DNA of 64,000 bases from Ipomoea triloba. Taxonomy: Eukaryota > Streptophyta > Magnoliopsida > Solanales > Convolvulaceae. The notes beneath the pieces were generated by a model. The model was not told the origin of the DNA, searched no databases, and saw nothing but the letters and a program-made list of their open reading frames with translations. The DNA is taken from assembly GCF_003576645.1 (NCBI RefSeq), contig NC_044924.1:19811563-19875562 (forward strand), written 5' to 3'. The position numbers and the translations under genes were made by a program. This document shows positions 1 to 10,960 of this stretch, piece after piece (positions within the stretch are counted from its first letter, which is position 1; each line of letters starts with the position of its first letter).

Positions 1-50
<50 letters not shown>
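1..50. repeat. (TA)n microsatellite
   Basis: Uninterrupted TA dinucleotides at the left edge of the window. They abut the foldback MITE that begins near 51, and the same MITE family at 10721 also sits in a TA tract. The tract probably continues outside the window. Confidence 0.95.
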
Positions 51-54
<4 letters not shown>

Positions 55-400
55 TTCAAATGCGGCCAGCCCTTAACGTGTGACCGCACTATTAATATGT
101 AAAAACGCACCAAGCTAGGAAACACACAACAATGAAATGCACTAATGCACATAAAATACATCATTAGGTATGGGTATCACCACAAAGCGCACCATTAGGT
201 ACGCATAAACGCACCACGCAGTGTTTAGAAACACACCATTATGTGTGGTGGAGTATGGTGCATTTTTTGCTGTGTGGTGCGTTTTGTGATGCATTGGTGC
301 ATTTTATTGTTGTACGTTTTCTAACATTATTTGGTGTGTTTTTGCATACCTAATGGTGCGGTCGCACTAACGGGACGTTAAGACCTAACCACTCTGAAAA
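51..400. mobile_element. Foldback MITE, family 1 (TA-flanked)
   Basis: The ends are imperfect inverted repeats: near 60 the sequence reads GCGGCCAGCCCTTAACG...GACCGCAC, and near 357-385 it reads GTGCGGTCGCACTAACGGGACGTTAAG. The interior is built from repeated GCACCATTAGGTATGCATAAA-like words and their reverse complements. A relative lies at 10721-10960. No coding capacity. Superfamily is not clear. Insertion into TA-rich DNA is seen, but the TSD cannot be resolved inside the microsatellite. Confidence 0.6.
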
Positions 401-716
401 TTAGCCCTATATATGTGTGTGCGTGGGGATACTCATTGTCCCAAGAGGACACACTCTTCAGTTCCTTGAACAAGCGGTTAATATTAATACATGCAATTAC
501 TCTTTATTGTGCCTTGTCTGTCATATTTCAATAAATTCCATTGCTGTAGGTGTTATAATCGGTGAGAAAAATCCGCTAAAAAAAGAAAATAAAATGAACA
601 AGTTGAGGGTTTCAGATTAATATAACAGAAACTGGTGAGTGGTGAGAGTTTACAGCATTATCATATCCATAATGATTGTATAACATGTAATCAAAACATA
701 ATATGCTAAGAAGTAA

Positions 717-3700
717 TCAATCAACTGGAACTGGCTGCATGGCCTCAGCCTCTTTCCTGAGATTTTCATAAAGGACAGATGACAAGTACCGCTCCCCAAA
801 GCTTGGATGCACAGTCTGAGATTTAAAACAGGAAGATCCATGCACAAAAGTGTCAGAAGATTAATGGAGGAAACAAATCATTGAATTGAAGATGCATCAA
901 ATATTTCTCATACCACAATGAGTTTTCCTTTGTTTTCTGGTCTGCTGGCAAGTCTAAGTGCAGCTACTGTATTAGCCCCCGAAGATATCCCGACCTACAT
1001 GGTTGAAAGTATTAGGATCAAGCACTTATAATTTACGCTAAAAGCGGACGTTGGGTGCTGGACTTGGCCTTTACCCTTTACCGACTTTCGCCCAACAATT
1101 TCCCCTCCCATCACCAACCCGTGAGGCTCATATACCACTTGTTAGATCAAGCACTTGTCACTTATACCAAAAGCTATAACTAGTAGCGAATGCACAACTT
1201 TATTTCCTTATAGACTGCCATCACATTTTCAAGACACTGGGTGTTGGACTTGGCCTTTATCCTTTACTGGCCTCCGCTCAACAATCCCCCAACTACTGGG
1301 TGCTAGACTTGGACTTTACCAACCTCCGCCCAGCCGAAAGGATCATTATATGGCATATCAAACAATCTAAAGATAAAATGTGACCATATTTGTTGCCTAG
1401 AGTTGCAACAATCTGTATGCCATTTGAGAAATTACCATGAGCCCTTCCTTCAGTGCCAACTCTCTGGCCATGTTCACTGATTCTTCGCTGGAGACCTGCA
1501 ATGTATAACATTTAACCAGATACTCAAGCTAAGCACTATTCCAACACAATGTAATTTCATAGTCTTTGTAGTTGTTATCACTATATACAATAGTACAAGG
1601 ATTCCATTTTGGCATTCAAATAATAACAGCAATAAAGTAGAGTTTACCATCAGAACTTCTTCCATTACATCCATGTCAAGGATATCTGGCTTGAACCCCA
1701 CCCCATTTCCAGTTATGTGATGGGGACCTACAACACAACCAAAATTTTGAAATTGATCACTTTAACTTCTGGTCAGTAGGAATTTCCACACAATTAAGGT
1801 CAAGTGATTGTCCAAAACAGGATAAGGCCACATAATTCACCTGGCTTGCCGCCATTTAGTACATTGCTTTCAGTTGGCTCAACTCCATATATCTATCAAA
1901 AAAGCAAGCAAACATAAAACGTCTTTGCATTATAGTTCCTATAAATTTGAGCAACCACAAAGCAATGCAAACTGGAAGCTACCTTGTTGAGATTAACAAG
2001 AACAAAAAACAATAACAATGACAGAAAATAAGGAAGAGAAGATTTACAATATGCCTACTTCCATGGGAGTGAAACTATTTTTTTATTAATAGTGATGGTG
2101 ATGATAAAACATGCAGGTTACAAACATCATATTTATATCCAAAGTTAAACATGCACCAGTACAAAAATACTCGTGTACTATAGGCTGACCCGATCCGCTC
2201 CTCTCCTATTCCTAATATAATACATACTCCAACATACCTTAACATTGGGGTTTTGGGATTTCAGATATTGCCCAACACCCGAGACAGTGCCACCACTTCC
2301 TATTCCCATAACGAAAATGTCAACGTTACCCTGGGTGTCTTCCCATATTTCAGGACCAGTCGTCTCAAAATGTATCTGGTTCCAATAGCAATTCATTGAA
2401 ATATCTATCAGTCTTTGCAAGTAAACATGCAATGTGGCAAAGATTTTAGGGGGAAAAAGGTGCATACTTGAGTATTGGCAGGATTGGAGAACTGTTGAAG
2501 CATAAAGCCATTTGGTGTGGATTCCAAAAGGTCATAAGCTTTCTTCACAGTTCCACCCATGCCCTTGGCTGGATCTGTAAGTACTAAATCAGCCCCAAAC
2601 ACTCTCATTGTCACCCTTCGCTCAATGCTTGTGTATGATGGCATTGTCAAAACCATTTTGTATCCTTTCATCGCAGCAATGAATGCCATACTGATCCCCA
2701 TATTTCCAGATGTCGGTTCAATTAAGGTTGTCTACAAATTTTATCCAACAGGACAACGAAAAAGTTACGAGACTTTGGTTATCAACAAAACAAGCAGGGC
2801 AGTTTCTGTAACAGTTGCAATGGGTGCTGTTACCTTTCCAGGTGTGATCAAACCTTTCTTTTCTGCATCAGCAATCATTGCCATTGCTGGTCTGGTTGCA
2901 AAACAGATTACAGCATCAACACATAATACCAATATACACAAAGTCGGGTAATCCCAACTAAGATAGCTAAGGATACAAACTTGTAACCACAAGGTCACGA
3001 GTTGGTTTGAGCCAGTCAACTATGGGCAACCTAGGCTAGTTTACCTCATTGTAGTCTTTTGCCGGCTAGGGTCACAAAACCTAGATTGGTTTATCTCATT
3101 GTGGTCTTTTACTGGCTAGGGTCACAAGACAGGTTTACCCGGTGCACGCCCTCAAATAGTGGCTGCGGGTTTCCCTTTGTCACCCCAGAAATATACAAAT
3201 GGTCTAGTGATTTTATATACCTGTATATGAAAATGTTATTAATTAAAGACAAGTAATTAGCATAATACCGGTCCTTGATGCTTGCAGTAGGCTGCATCAT
3301 TTCTTGTTTAGCAGCTATATAAGCACCACAACCTTCAGTAACTTTGTTAAGATAAACAAGAGGAGTCCTCCCAATCAGCTGAGACATGAAAAATATGCAT
3401 TCATTTTGTAGGTGACAGTGTACAATTGTTATAATTTCAGGAAAAAGCTGCAATTTTTACAGGGAAAATGCTTTTTTTTCCTAGAATATTTAAACATTCC
3501 TCCACCCCACAAATGTATTACAAATACTTCTAACAAGTTATTTAAGTTTTTAGTCGCGACTTGTCAATAAGTCCTTCTGAAAGTCAAACTTGTAACATTG
3601 TAATTATCAAATTAACACAGTCAACTTGACTAAGGGTCCGCTTGGTATGCATAAAAATGAAAATGACTTCTGAAAAATATTTTTTGGAAAATGATGATTA

Positions 3701-4871
3701 TTTTTTAGAAAATAGTTTCATTTTTAGTGTTTGGTTGTACTCTTGAAAACTATATTGATATGTTTGGTTCATTTTCTGAAAAAACAAGTAGAATTATATA
3801 ATTAAACATTTTAATTATTTTATTTAGAATATAAAAATATGTATAATAATATTAAATATAATTTTATTTATTAAAATTAAAAAAAAAAAAAACACCACTA
3901 ATTTTTGCCGGAAACCACCTATGATTTCAGCTGGAAAGTAGATCTATGGCTTTCGTCGAAAACCTAAAACCTTGTTGTGAGTGGGTGGAAAATGGCCCTA
4001 TTTTCCCTAGTCAATGAAAGATAGTTTCCTTGCATTTTTCAAGCACATCTAAACACTGAAAACCCAAAAAATAATTTTCAAAAATCATTTTCAAGATTTT
4101 CAAACAGAGCATGCTTAAAATTACCTCTGATCGAACTCCTGTAAAACATTTATCAGTTTTTTGATTTAACAAAAAGAAACAAAATAATGAAATTACCAAA
4201 ACGCCCCCATACATTTCATATTAGGGAAAAAAAAAACAAACCAAAGTTAGCAGGTGAGAAAAATCTTTATTTATTTTTTAATGGGTAAATCAGAAAAAGA
4301 AATTAGCATTTATAGAACCTTTGTTGACTGAAAGTACATGAAAAGGTCAAATGCCGAAATATCTTATCATGGAATTTAACTTCAACACGAGTAAATAACC
4401 GGCAGAACAAGAAAAAAAAAAAAGAAGTAAAGAACCAAACACATTAACAAGTTTCTTAATTTAGTCAAAAACTCCATGTTCCTACAATGAATGAGGGTTG
4501 GCAAGGAAAAGTAGCTTTGATGAGAAATGGTATTCTATCCCATAATTTCCCTAAAAAATCACCAGGAATTGGGCAGAAGAAGCTCAAGATTTGCTCTGGT
4601 GTTTAGGACAGCAAGCAAATTAAACCAAATTACCAAAAACTGCTGAAAAATGTAGGCAATAATTGTGTTAATGGGTTGATCAAAAGTTTGTAGTGTGTAC
4701 CTGAGAGGTTTCCTTCTTGATGTTAGTGGCAGGGAAATCCTTAGGGAGATCTCTCAATCTCTGGGCAAAAGAGGACGAAGCAGAATGAGCCAACCTAGTG
4801 TTGAAAGCATCGCAGATGCTGGGTTGGAGGGAAGATCTTCCCTTCATCAAGTTTGTTAAAGCAGCAGCCAT
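717..4871 (-). CDS. CYSC1-like (CAS): Mitochondrial beta-cyanoalanine synthase / cysteine synthase (10 exons, intact)
   Basis: PLP enzyme that makes beta-cyanoalanine and sulfide from cysteine and cyanide (cyanide detoxification), with weaker cysteine synthase activity; known CAS proteins act in mitochondria. The coding sequence joins complement(4701-4871, 3269-3378, 2834-2891, 2731-2468, 2375-2238, 1892-1841, 1727-1648, 1495-1436, 994-914, 815-717). All introns are GT-AG and phases are consistent, giving 370 codons plus TGA, the normal family length. The N-terminus [16 protein letters not shown] is Arg/Ser-rich, as in a mitochondrial presequence. Visible motifs are [11 protein letters not shown] (Lys is the PLP Schiff-base residue), TSGNMGIS (substrate loop) and [10 protein letters not shown] (PLP phosphate loop). 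MMQPTAS and TSGNMG point to CAS rather than cytosolic OAS thiol-lyase (MMEPCSS, TSGNTG). The upstream in-frame ATG at 4890-4892 is disfavoured because family members start MAA. Intron 1 is about 1.3 kb. No break is seen. Confidence 0.95.
1015..1335. repeat. Dispersed-repeat remnant in intron 8 of the CAS gene
   Basis: The phrase GGGTGCTGGACTTGGCCTTTA occurs near 1055 and, with changes, near 1240 and 1300, each followed by CTTTACC and a GCCCAACAA-like run. AGATCAAGCACTT also recurs. This looks like an old dispersed repeat with internal duplication. It lies wholly between exons 9 and 8 and does not touch splice sites. Family not recognised. Confidence 0.45.
2952..3190 (+). mobile_element. tRNA-derived SINE (Au-SINE-like) in intron 2 of the CAS gene
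   Basis: A pol III box A-like segment (TAGCTAAGGATACAAACTTG) is followed by a box B-like segment (GTCACGAGTTGGTTTGAGCC). Further on comes TTTACCCGGTGCACGCCCTC and GTGGCTGCGGGTTTCCC, wording typical of plant Au-type SINE bodies. A block ending TTTTRCYGGCTAGGGTCACAA is duplicated in tandem (about 3035-3075 and 3090-3128). It runs antisense to the host gene. Box B is mutated, so it is probably inactive. Confidence 0.6.
3632..4113. mobile_element. Possible degenerate MITE in CAS intron 1
   Basis: The left end GGGTCCGCTTGGTATGCA is followed by AAAATGAAAATGACTT. The right end (reverse complement AGCATGCTCTGTTTGAAAAT) with ATTTTCAAAAATCATTTTC gives a weak inverted match. The 'GGTCCGCTTGG' opening is common in hAT-like plant MITEs. 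No TSD was found, so the call is tentative. Confidence 0.35.
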
Positions 4872-4933
4872 TATTGAATGAATGCAATACACTGTGACCT
4901 CTCTCTGTACATCAAGAATGAAAGATTGGGCAG

Positions 4934-4942
4934 CCTTTTATA
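4934..4942 (-). promoter_or_regulatory. Probable TATA box of the cyanoalanine synthase gene
   Basis: The minus strand reads TATAAAAGG here, about 63-71 bases upstream of the chosen ATG. This is a reasonable distance for a short plant 5' UTR. It is the only good TATA-like match close to the start. No transcript data are available, so the start site is inferred. Confidence 0.55.
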
Positions 4943-5214
4943 GGGAAGAAGGAAGGAAATTTTTGGAACCCACTGGTATATTTCAATATAAAAACATGGC
5001 GTATATACTATAATAAAATATGAAAAATTTTACAGGCACACCGTCTGACCCTCGTTCTTGTGGAAAAAAATACAAATTTACATTGAAAGTTGTTATTTTG
5101 TAATATAAATATATGTAGGGTTTGTTCCAGATTTAGGTAAGACCAAAGTAAATTTCGATTTTTTAGCAAAATAAAGAGATTAATATATTGTATTGAGTTG
5201 ACTCTTAAAGTAGA

Positions 5215-5366
5215 TCTATTCTTTTGTTTTTGAATACTGTCTGTTCATAACTACTTTCTCAACCTATTGAAGTACAAGAGTCAACTAAGGCTCGAACCCA
5301 CCACCTCCCGTATAAAGGAAAGGGTTTGATGCCACTGGACCACAAGCACTTATCCCACATTGAAAA
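5215..5366 (-). mobile_element. tRNA-derived SINE, copy 1
   Basis: The minus strand begins near 5366 with a tRNA-like head: box A-like GTGGTCCAGTGGCATC and box B-like GGTGGGTTCGAGCC. It ends near 5230 in an A-rich tail (seen as CTTTTGTTTTTG on the plus strand). It is clearly the same family as the copy at 9098-9226: head, box B and the tail-proximal AGTACT/TTGACT words match. No open frame. Confidence 0.6.
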
Positions 5367-6935
5367 ACCAAGAGAATTTGCAAAACTATATATACAAGAC
5401 CAGAGTGTAAAATTATATAGCATGAATGTTATCTCTCACGCCTAAAAATTGCAAATCAAATTTCACCCTCGGTACCTTTCGAACTACTCAGGACTGATTT
5501 TATTATCAGTTTTAATGTCACTCGTTTGCTATTTCTTTCTCCTATATAAGCCATTGGATAACAGTCACGTTTTTTGAATTTCGGAAAACCTCTATCATCT
5601 TCCGATCCATCTTCTTTCTGTGTTCAAAGCCGTGTTCTAGTTCACCGGGTGTATTCGTTTGAGTGCTCAAACATTAAATCATAGATTGTTTTATCCTGGA
5701 AAATCTATGCTACAACCTCCTAGCACTTTGAGAAGTAGCAAATAAGATTTTAAGGATAGTGTGGGTATCACACGACTCAAACTAACCTAGAAATTTCTCC
5801 TTTTATTTTTATGCTTGTTATTTTTTGTGGAAATAATTATTTTTTTAGGATTATATTGTTAACAGTTCTTTCGAAAGAAAAAAAAATATTATATTTAGGC
5901 TTTTTGTTTTGTAACAACTATATATGATCCTCTTAAATAGATTGGTTCTATTGAAAGTTAGATTTGTACTACGAGTAATATTTAAAGTTGAACTTATAGC
6001 TTAATTATCAAGTTACCAGTCGACTACTTGATAGGAATGATCCCTAATTATATATAATTTTTAAAATATGACAAATTAATATTAAACATTAATGGGTTTT
6101 AGGATGTATTTATTTATGGGGTTAGACACAAGGGATGAGAATGAAAGTCATATCATTGTTTGGTTGACAACTTTTTAAAACACATTTATTGGATTTGATT
6201 ATCGCTATAATTACAACACTCATTACCTAATTTAAATCAGGTGCCATTTCATTAATCAACCTTATTCCCCCTCATTTCATCTCCTCCTCATTTCGTCGCC
6301 TCCTCACTCATCTGATCACCTCTCTTCACTTCATCGACTTCTTCACTGCATTGCCTACTCACTTCATCTTCACTTATCAGATCAATTGCTTTGATTTTTT
6401 AAATATTTTTAAAACCTTTATTCTGATTATAAGATCATACATAACCAAATATCAATATTGATAATCATTTCAATTTCACCATACTACCAACCATGCAAAA
6501 TATATTTACCAAAACTCATTCCAATTACCAAATATTTAATTTTCATTCCAATTCCGATTTGTATGTTGGAACCAAACACACCCTTAATAATTATATCAAT
6601 TCAATTAGCGAAAAACTCCAACCTAACTTCTTTTTCCGAGATGGAGTACAAGTTATTTTAAAAATTATAATATAATATTTTTTTAAAAAAAAAAATACAA
6701 TGTATCAAAATATCTATTTCATACAACTAAAATTTTTAATTTAAGTTGTTAATTCATTGTACAAAGTTTTCCTTGTGTGATTTACTTTTTTTAGTGTAGT
6801 TTACAAATTATTAAATATGAGTGAGGTTTATTTATACACACTCTTAGATATATAATAATTACAAGTGTATCTTGTCACTCAAAAATAATTCTAATTAAAC
6901 TAGAAACACTTTATTAATTATTATTATTATTATTA
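5367..6935. other. AT-rich intergenic stretch
   Basis: No convincing gene. Short ORFs here are chance frames in AT-rich DNA. About 6093-6590 may be an old MITE: it has a GGGTTTTAGGATGTATTTATT-like left end and a GAACCAAACACACCCTTAATAA right end, but the inverted match is weak and no TSD was found. Confidence 0.5.
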
Positions 6936-8009
6936 GGGAAAATGGCATCTTTAGTCCCTGAGTTATAGGGGTAGTACTGACTCAGTCCCTGAGTTATGAC
7001 CGTATCCGAGTTTAGTCCCTCAGTTATTCGCGAAGTGGCGAGTTTAGTCCCTGACCATTAATTTTGACGAAAAAATTAAAAAATATTTAAAATTTGAGGG
7101 GTAAAATAAGAAATTCATATTTTATTCTTCTTCTTATATCAAAAAATCACTTTTACAACATTATTTTTCATTTCTTAGCCTAATTATTTTCAAGATTCTT
7201 CAATTTTAAAAACATTTCAATAACTTTCAAATGGCTTGTTAGGACCTGGCTCTCGTATAACACACTTAAGACTTAGCACAAACAATGAAACACTTGATCA
7301 TTGTATTTATTAGGTGTATAAAACACACTATCCTAACAAGTTTTGATTTTTTTTTTACTCAACAAATGTAATCAAATTCAAACTTTTGAGATACAAAATG
7401 ATGTCAAATTTCTCGGGTTGCTTTTATGAGAAATTCACCAAAAGAATATTTGATTAAACTACTGCATACAAAAGAATTTTTACATACTAAAAATCTCAAG
7501 TTATTTCGTTGGTGAATTTGTCATAAAAGTAACTTGAGAAATTTGACATCATTTTGTATCTCAAAATTTCTAGTTTGATTACATTTGTTGCTTAGTAAAA
7601 AAATCAAAACTTGTTAGGATAGTGTGTTTTATACACCTAAATACAATGATCAAGTGTTTCTTTGTTTGTGCTAAGTCTTAAGTGTATTATACGAGAGCCA
7701 AGTTCCTAACAAGTCATTTGAAAGTTATTGAAATGCTTTTAAAATTGAAGAATCTTAAAAATAATTAGGCTAAGAAGTGAAAAATAATGTTGTAAAAGTT
7801 ATTTTGATATAAGAAGAAGAATAAAATGTAAATTTCCTATTTTACCCTTCAAATTTTAAATATTTTTTAATTTTTTCGTCAAAAATAATGGCCAGGGACT
7901 AAACGCGCCACTTCGTGAATAATTGAGAGACTAAACTCGAATACGGTCACAACACGGGGACTGAGTCGGCACTACCCTATAACTCAGGGACTAAAGATGC
8001 CATTTCTCC
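6936..8009. mobile_element. MULE-type foldback element with long TIRs
   Basis: A 1,074-bp element whose two halves are inverted copies of each other, about 500 bp per arm. The left end is GGGAAAATGGCATCTTTAGT; the right end is its near-perfect inverse. It is flanked by a 9-bp direct repeat TTATTATTA (6927-6935 and 8010-8018), the size expected for Mutator-like elements, though it lies in a TTA-rich site. The outer arms carry spaced 'AGTCCCTGAGTTA' words; the inner arms are AT-rich. No transposase ORF, so it is non-autonomous. Confidence 0.8.
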
Positions 8010-8150
8010 TTATTATTATAAATATAAAAAGTAAATTAAAGAATTATAACCACAAATAGATACCTATAACTTATAAGAACTGTATTAGTTTTAGAGTTAG
8101 ATGTAATTGTCAATAGATATAAAAGTTTTGATTTTATCACTGATAAACCT

Positions 8151-8440
8151 TGGCCCTGTTTGGTAAATTGCTGTTGGCTGATTGGTTAGCTGTTTGGGTT
8201 AGAAGGTATGATTTGTTGATAATATTATCTGATTCTAGAAAGTTGTTTGATAAATTAGCTGTTAGCTGATAGCTTTTTGGTATAATTTCTTTTCTCAAAA
8301 AGCTAATTGAAAAGCCTGCTTTTAGTAGCCTTTTGAATTTTAGCATTTTGAAATTACAAAAAGCTTATTAACCAAACAATTAATAGTGGTCAAATAAGCC
8401 AAAATTGACTGATAGGCTGATTATTTACCAAACAGGGCCA
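8151..8440. mobile_element. MITE with TGGCCCTGTTTGGTAAAT terminal inverted repeats
   Basis: The 18-bp ends TGGCCCTGTTTGGTAAAT and ATTTACCAAACAGGGCCA are perfect inverted repeats. The interior continues as an imperfect fold with repeated AGCTGATTGG / CCAATCAGCT-like words. The sequence resembles the large class of hAT-related plant MITEs that open with GGCCCTGTTTGG. No clear 8-bp TSD remains. Confidence 0.75.
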
Positions 8441-8940
8441 TATCGTTACTAAGAAAAGTAGTCGAAAAAAGTTATCAAAACTTTTTTGTAAGAGTAATGT
8501 TATCTATTTATTCATACTCTTCTTTCCAATCTTTCTCTACATACATGAGCATTGAGCACCCAATAATTCAATAAATTATAGTCACATCAGAGGAAATATA
8601 AGAGGGGAAAATAATATTTTTTTAATACAATTACATTATACGGAGTAAAATAAAAACCCGTCTGAAATAAATAAATACTTAAAACGTCAAAAAATGCAAT
8701 CCAATCTTAGGCATAGCAGCCATTATTTAGTTTGTTTAAGTAAAAGATTCGAGAACTTTCAAAGACAATTGTCTTAACAGTCTTTCACGAGAAGGACAGA
8801 GACAAAACTTGATTAGTGCTTGGAATAATTGCACAAGTTGAGCTATTTGTGGGTTTATAATAATTTATTTTATTAATATCTTCACTCATTAATCCTACAT
8901 TCCTACTTTATATTAAATATAATTATTTGTATTTGAGTTA
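8441..8940. other. Intergenic, nothing recognised
   Basis: AT-rich sequence between a MITE and a Helitron. No ORF of note, no repeat identified on reading, no RNA gene motif. Confidence 0.5.
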
Positions 8941-8959
8941 ACGCATATATACATATATA

Positions 8960-10720
8960 TATATATATATATACTATTCATAATTTATCCTTAATTATAT
9001 GTTAAATATGCTCTTCTCCCTTAACTTTTAACTTACCCATTAATTTCTATAAGAAAGGTCATAAGTTCGAACCTCATCCCAATCAAATTTGGCAAGTTTA
9101 GTTTTTTTTGAGTACTACTTACTGAGTCAATAATTGACTCAAGTGAGGCTTGAACCCACTCCCATCATCCATGTGGGAATGTTAATCGGGACACCGGATG
9201 CCACTTGACCACAAGGTCTTTGGCTTTCACTCTATTTTATTCTTATTAAATTAAATAAATTAGTAGCTACAACAAAAAATGATGCATATGTATTTCCTTA
9301 ATTTAGAATTATGTGTCTACAATGCCTTTATTTGAAAAAAATTATTCATTATCAAAAAATTAAATTAAATAAGAGAAATAATTTCATTAGTTATATTGCC
9401 TTTATTTTCTCTCATGCAAAGATTCTTTACATTCAAATTCATCAATTGATATTCATTACATTGTCCATATCTTATTTTACAATATCTTGTAATTAAATAT
9501 CAAAGTTATAATACAAAATAATGTTATATATTTATTTACCAAGTATTTTATTATTACCATGAAAAAGAATTTAAAAAAATAATTTGAAACTAATTATATT
9601 AACTACTTGGGGATTGGTTGACAAAGATAGTACTCAAATAACCCAACAAATTGAAGCGGGATCACTATATTTTACTCTTATTGAATTAAATAAATTAGTA
9701 GTTACAACAAAAAATGATACATGCGAATTTCTTTAATTTAGAATTATGTGTCTACAATGCCTTTATTTAAAAAAAGTTCATTATCAATAAATTAAATAAG
9801 AAAAATAATTTCATTAGTTATATTGTCTTTATTTTCTCTAATGCAAAGATTCTGTACATTCAAATTTATCAATTGATATTCATTACATTGTCCATTATGT
9901 TCTTTTTACACTATATTGTAATTCAATATCAAAGTTACGGAGTATAATACAAAATAATGTTATATATTTATTTACCAAGTATTTTATTAATACCATGAAA
10001 AAAATAAAAAATAATAGTTTGAAACCAATCATATTAACTACTTGGGGAATTTGTTGACAATGAAAGTACTCAAATAACCAATTACCCAGCAAATTAATAC
10101 GAGAAACTATCTTTTAATATCTTTGGAATATATCATATTTAAAATTTTTCAAATTTTTACTAATTTATTTAATCTTTTTCCTTAAACTAGGGATTTCTTT
10201 ATCCACAATAACTCATTCACTAATAATGGTTAAACCAAATGAACCTCGAGCAGAACACCTAAAGAAAAGTCCATAGCTCCTATATCATAATCTCATTGCA
10301 TGACGTTGTCATATATGCTACCAACAATAACCCAATTGCAAATAGCACACTACCAACAAAAAGGAAGAGAACAAATAGTAAAGATGAAGACAATACAATG
10401 TTACTCAAAAGAAAATTAAGAATACTTAGAAAAATTCAAACTAAAAGTAGTATATATTTAGACATTCATTTTTAGACCAAATATTTAGACTATCAATTTT
10501 ACAAAGTTGCAAACATTTATTTTAGTGACAATTATAATGAATTTCCTATAGTATCTTGGATTCATATACTTTGAGTTACATATTTAAATAAACAAATTCG
10601 ACATTCAATTACATATGTATAAACTTCTTCTATATAATCTTGCATTGATATGCTTTCAAATTTTTATTTAAAAATAAACATTGGGCATTAACCATTCGCG
10701 CAATGCGCGTGTAAAACTAG
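8960..10720 (+). mobile_element. Non-autonomous Helitron A
   Basis: The right end has the Helitron hallmark: a short hairpin CGCGC-AAT-GCGCG about ten bases before a terminal CTAG, followed by T. There are no inverted ends and no TSD, as expected for rolling-circle elements. The interior contains a 400-bp direct duplication (about 9230-9600 and 9660-10090). An inverted relative lies at 51805-53125 and shares the 3' hairpin, the interior duplication and the 5' segment AACTTTTAACTTACCCATTA. The exact 5' end is uncertain because it merges into a TA tract at 8950-8972. Confidence 0.7.
9098..9226 (-). mobile_element. tRNA-derived SINE, copy 2, inserted in Helitron A
   Basis: The minus strand reads CCTTGTGGTCAAGTGGCATC (box A-like) and GTGGGTTCAAGCC (box B-like) and ends in an A-rich tail (plus strand GTTTTTTTTG near 9100). 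The inverted Helitron relative near 52965-52990 runs straight through this site without the SINE, so it is a clean insertion. Same family as 5215-5366. Confidence 0.7.
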
Positions 10721-10960
10721 TATATATATATATACACGGGATCAAATGGTTTCCCGTGCGGCTGATGCAGATTGCACCATTAGGTATGCATAAATGCACT
10801 ACACAATGTTCGAAAATACACTAGAATGAAATGCACAAATGCACCACACATCAAAAAAATGCACAACACCTAATGGTGCATTTCCAAACACTTTGTGGTG
10901 CATTTATGACCTAATGGTGAGTGACCGCAAGACCGCAAGAGAACTTGACCCTATATACAG
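10721..10960. mobile_element. Foldback MITE, family 1, second copy
   Basis: It begins in a TA tract directly after Helitron A. It carries GCACCATTAGGTATGCATAAATGCAC and the inverse TGGTGCATTTATG, with a GACCGCAAGACCGCAAGAG tail. Word content matches 51-400. Followed by a short ACACAC-rich stretch. Confidence 0.55.

Noticed and set aside
5270..5366. Possible tRNA gene on the minus strand
   Set aside because: Box A and B-like words are present but no cloverleaf or acceptor stem forms, and an A-rich tail plus a second copy at 9098 indicate a SINE.
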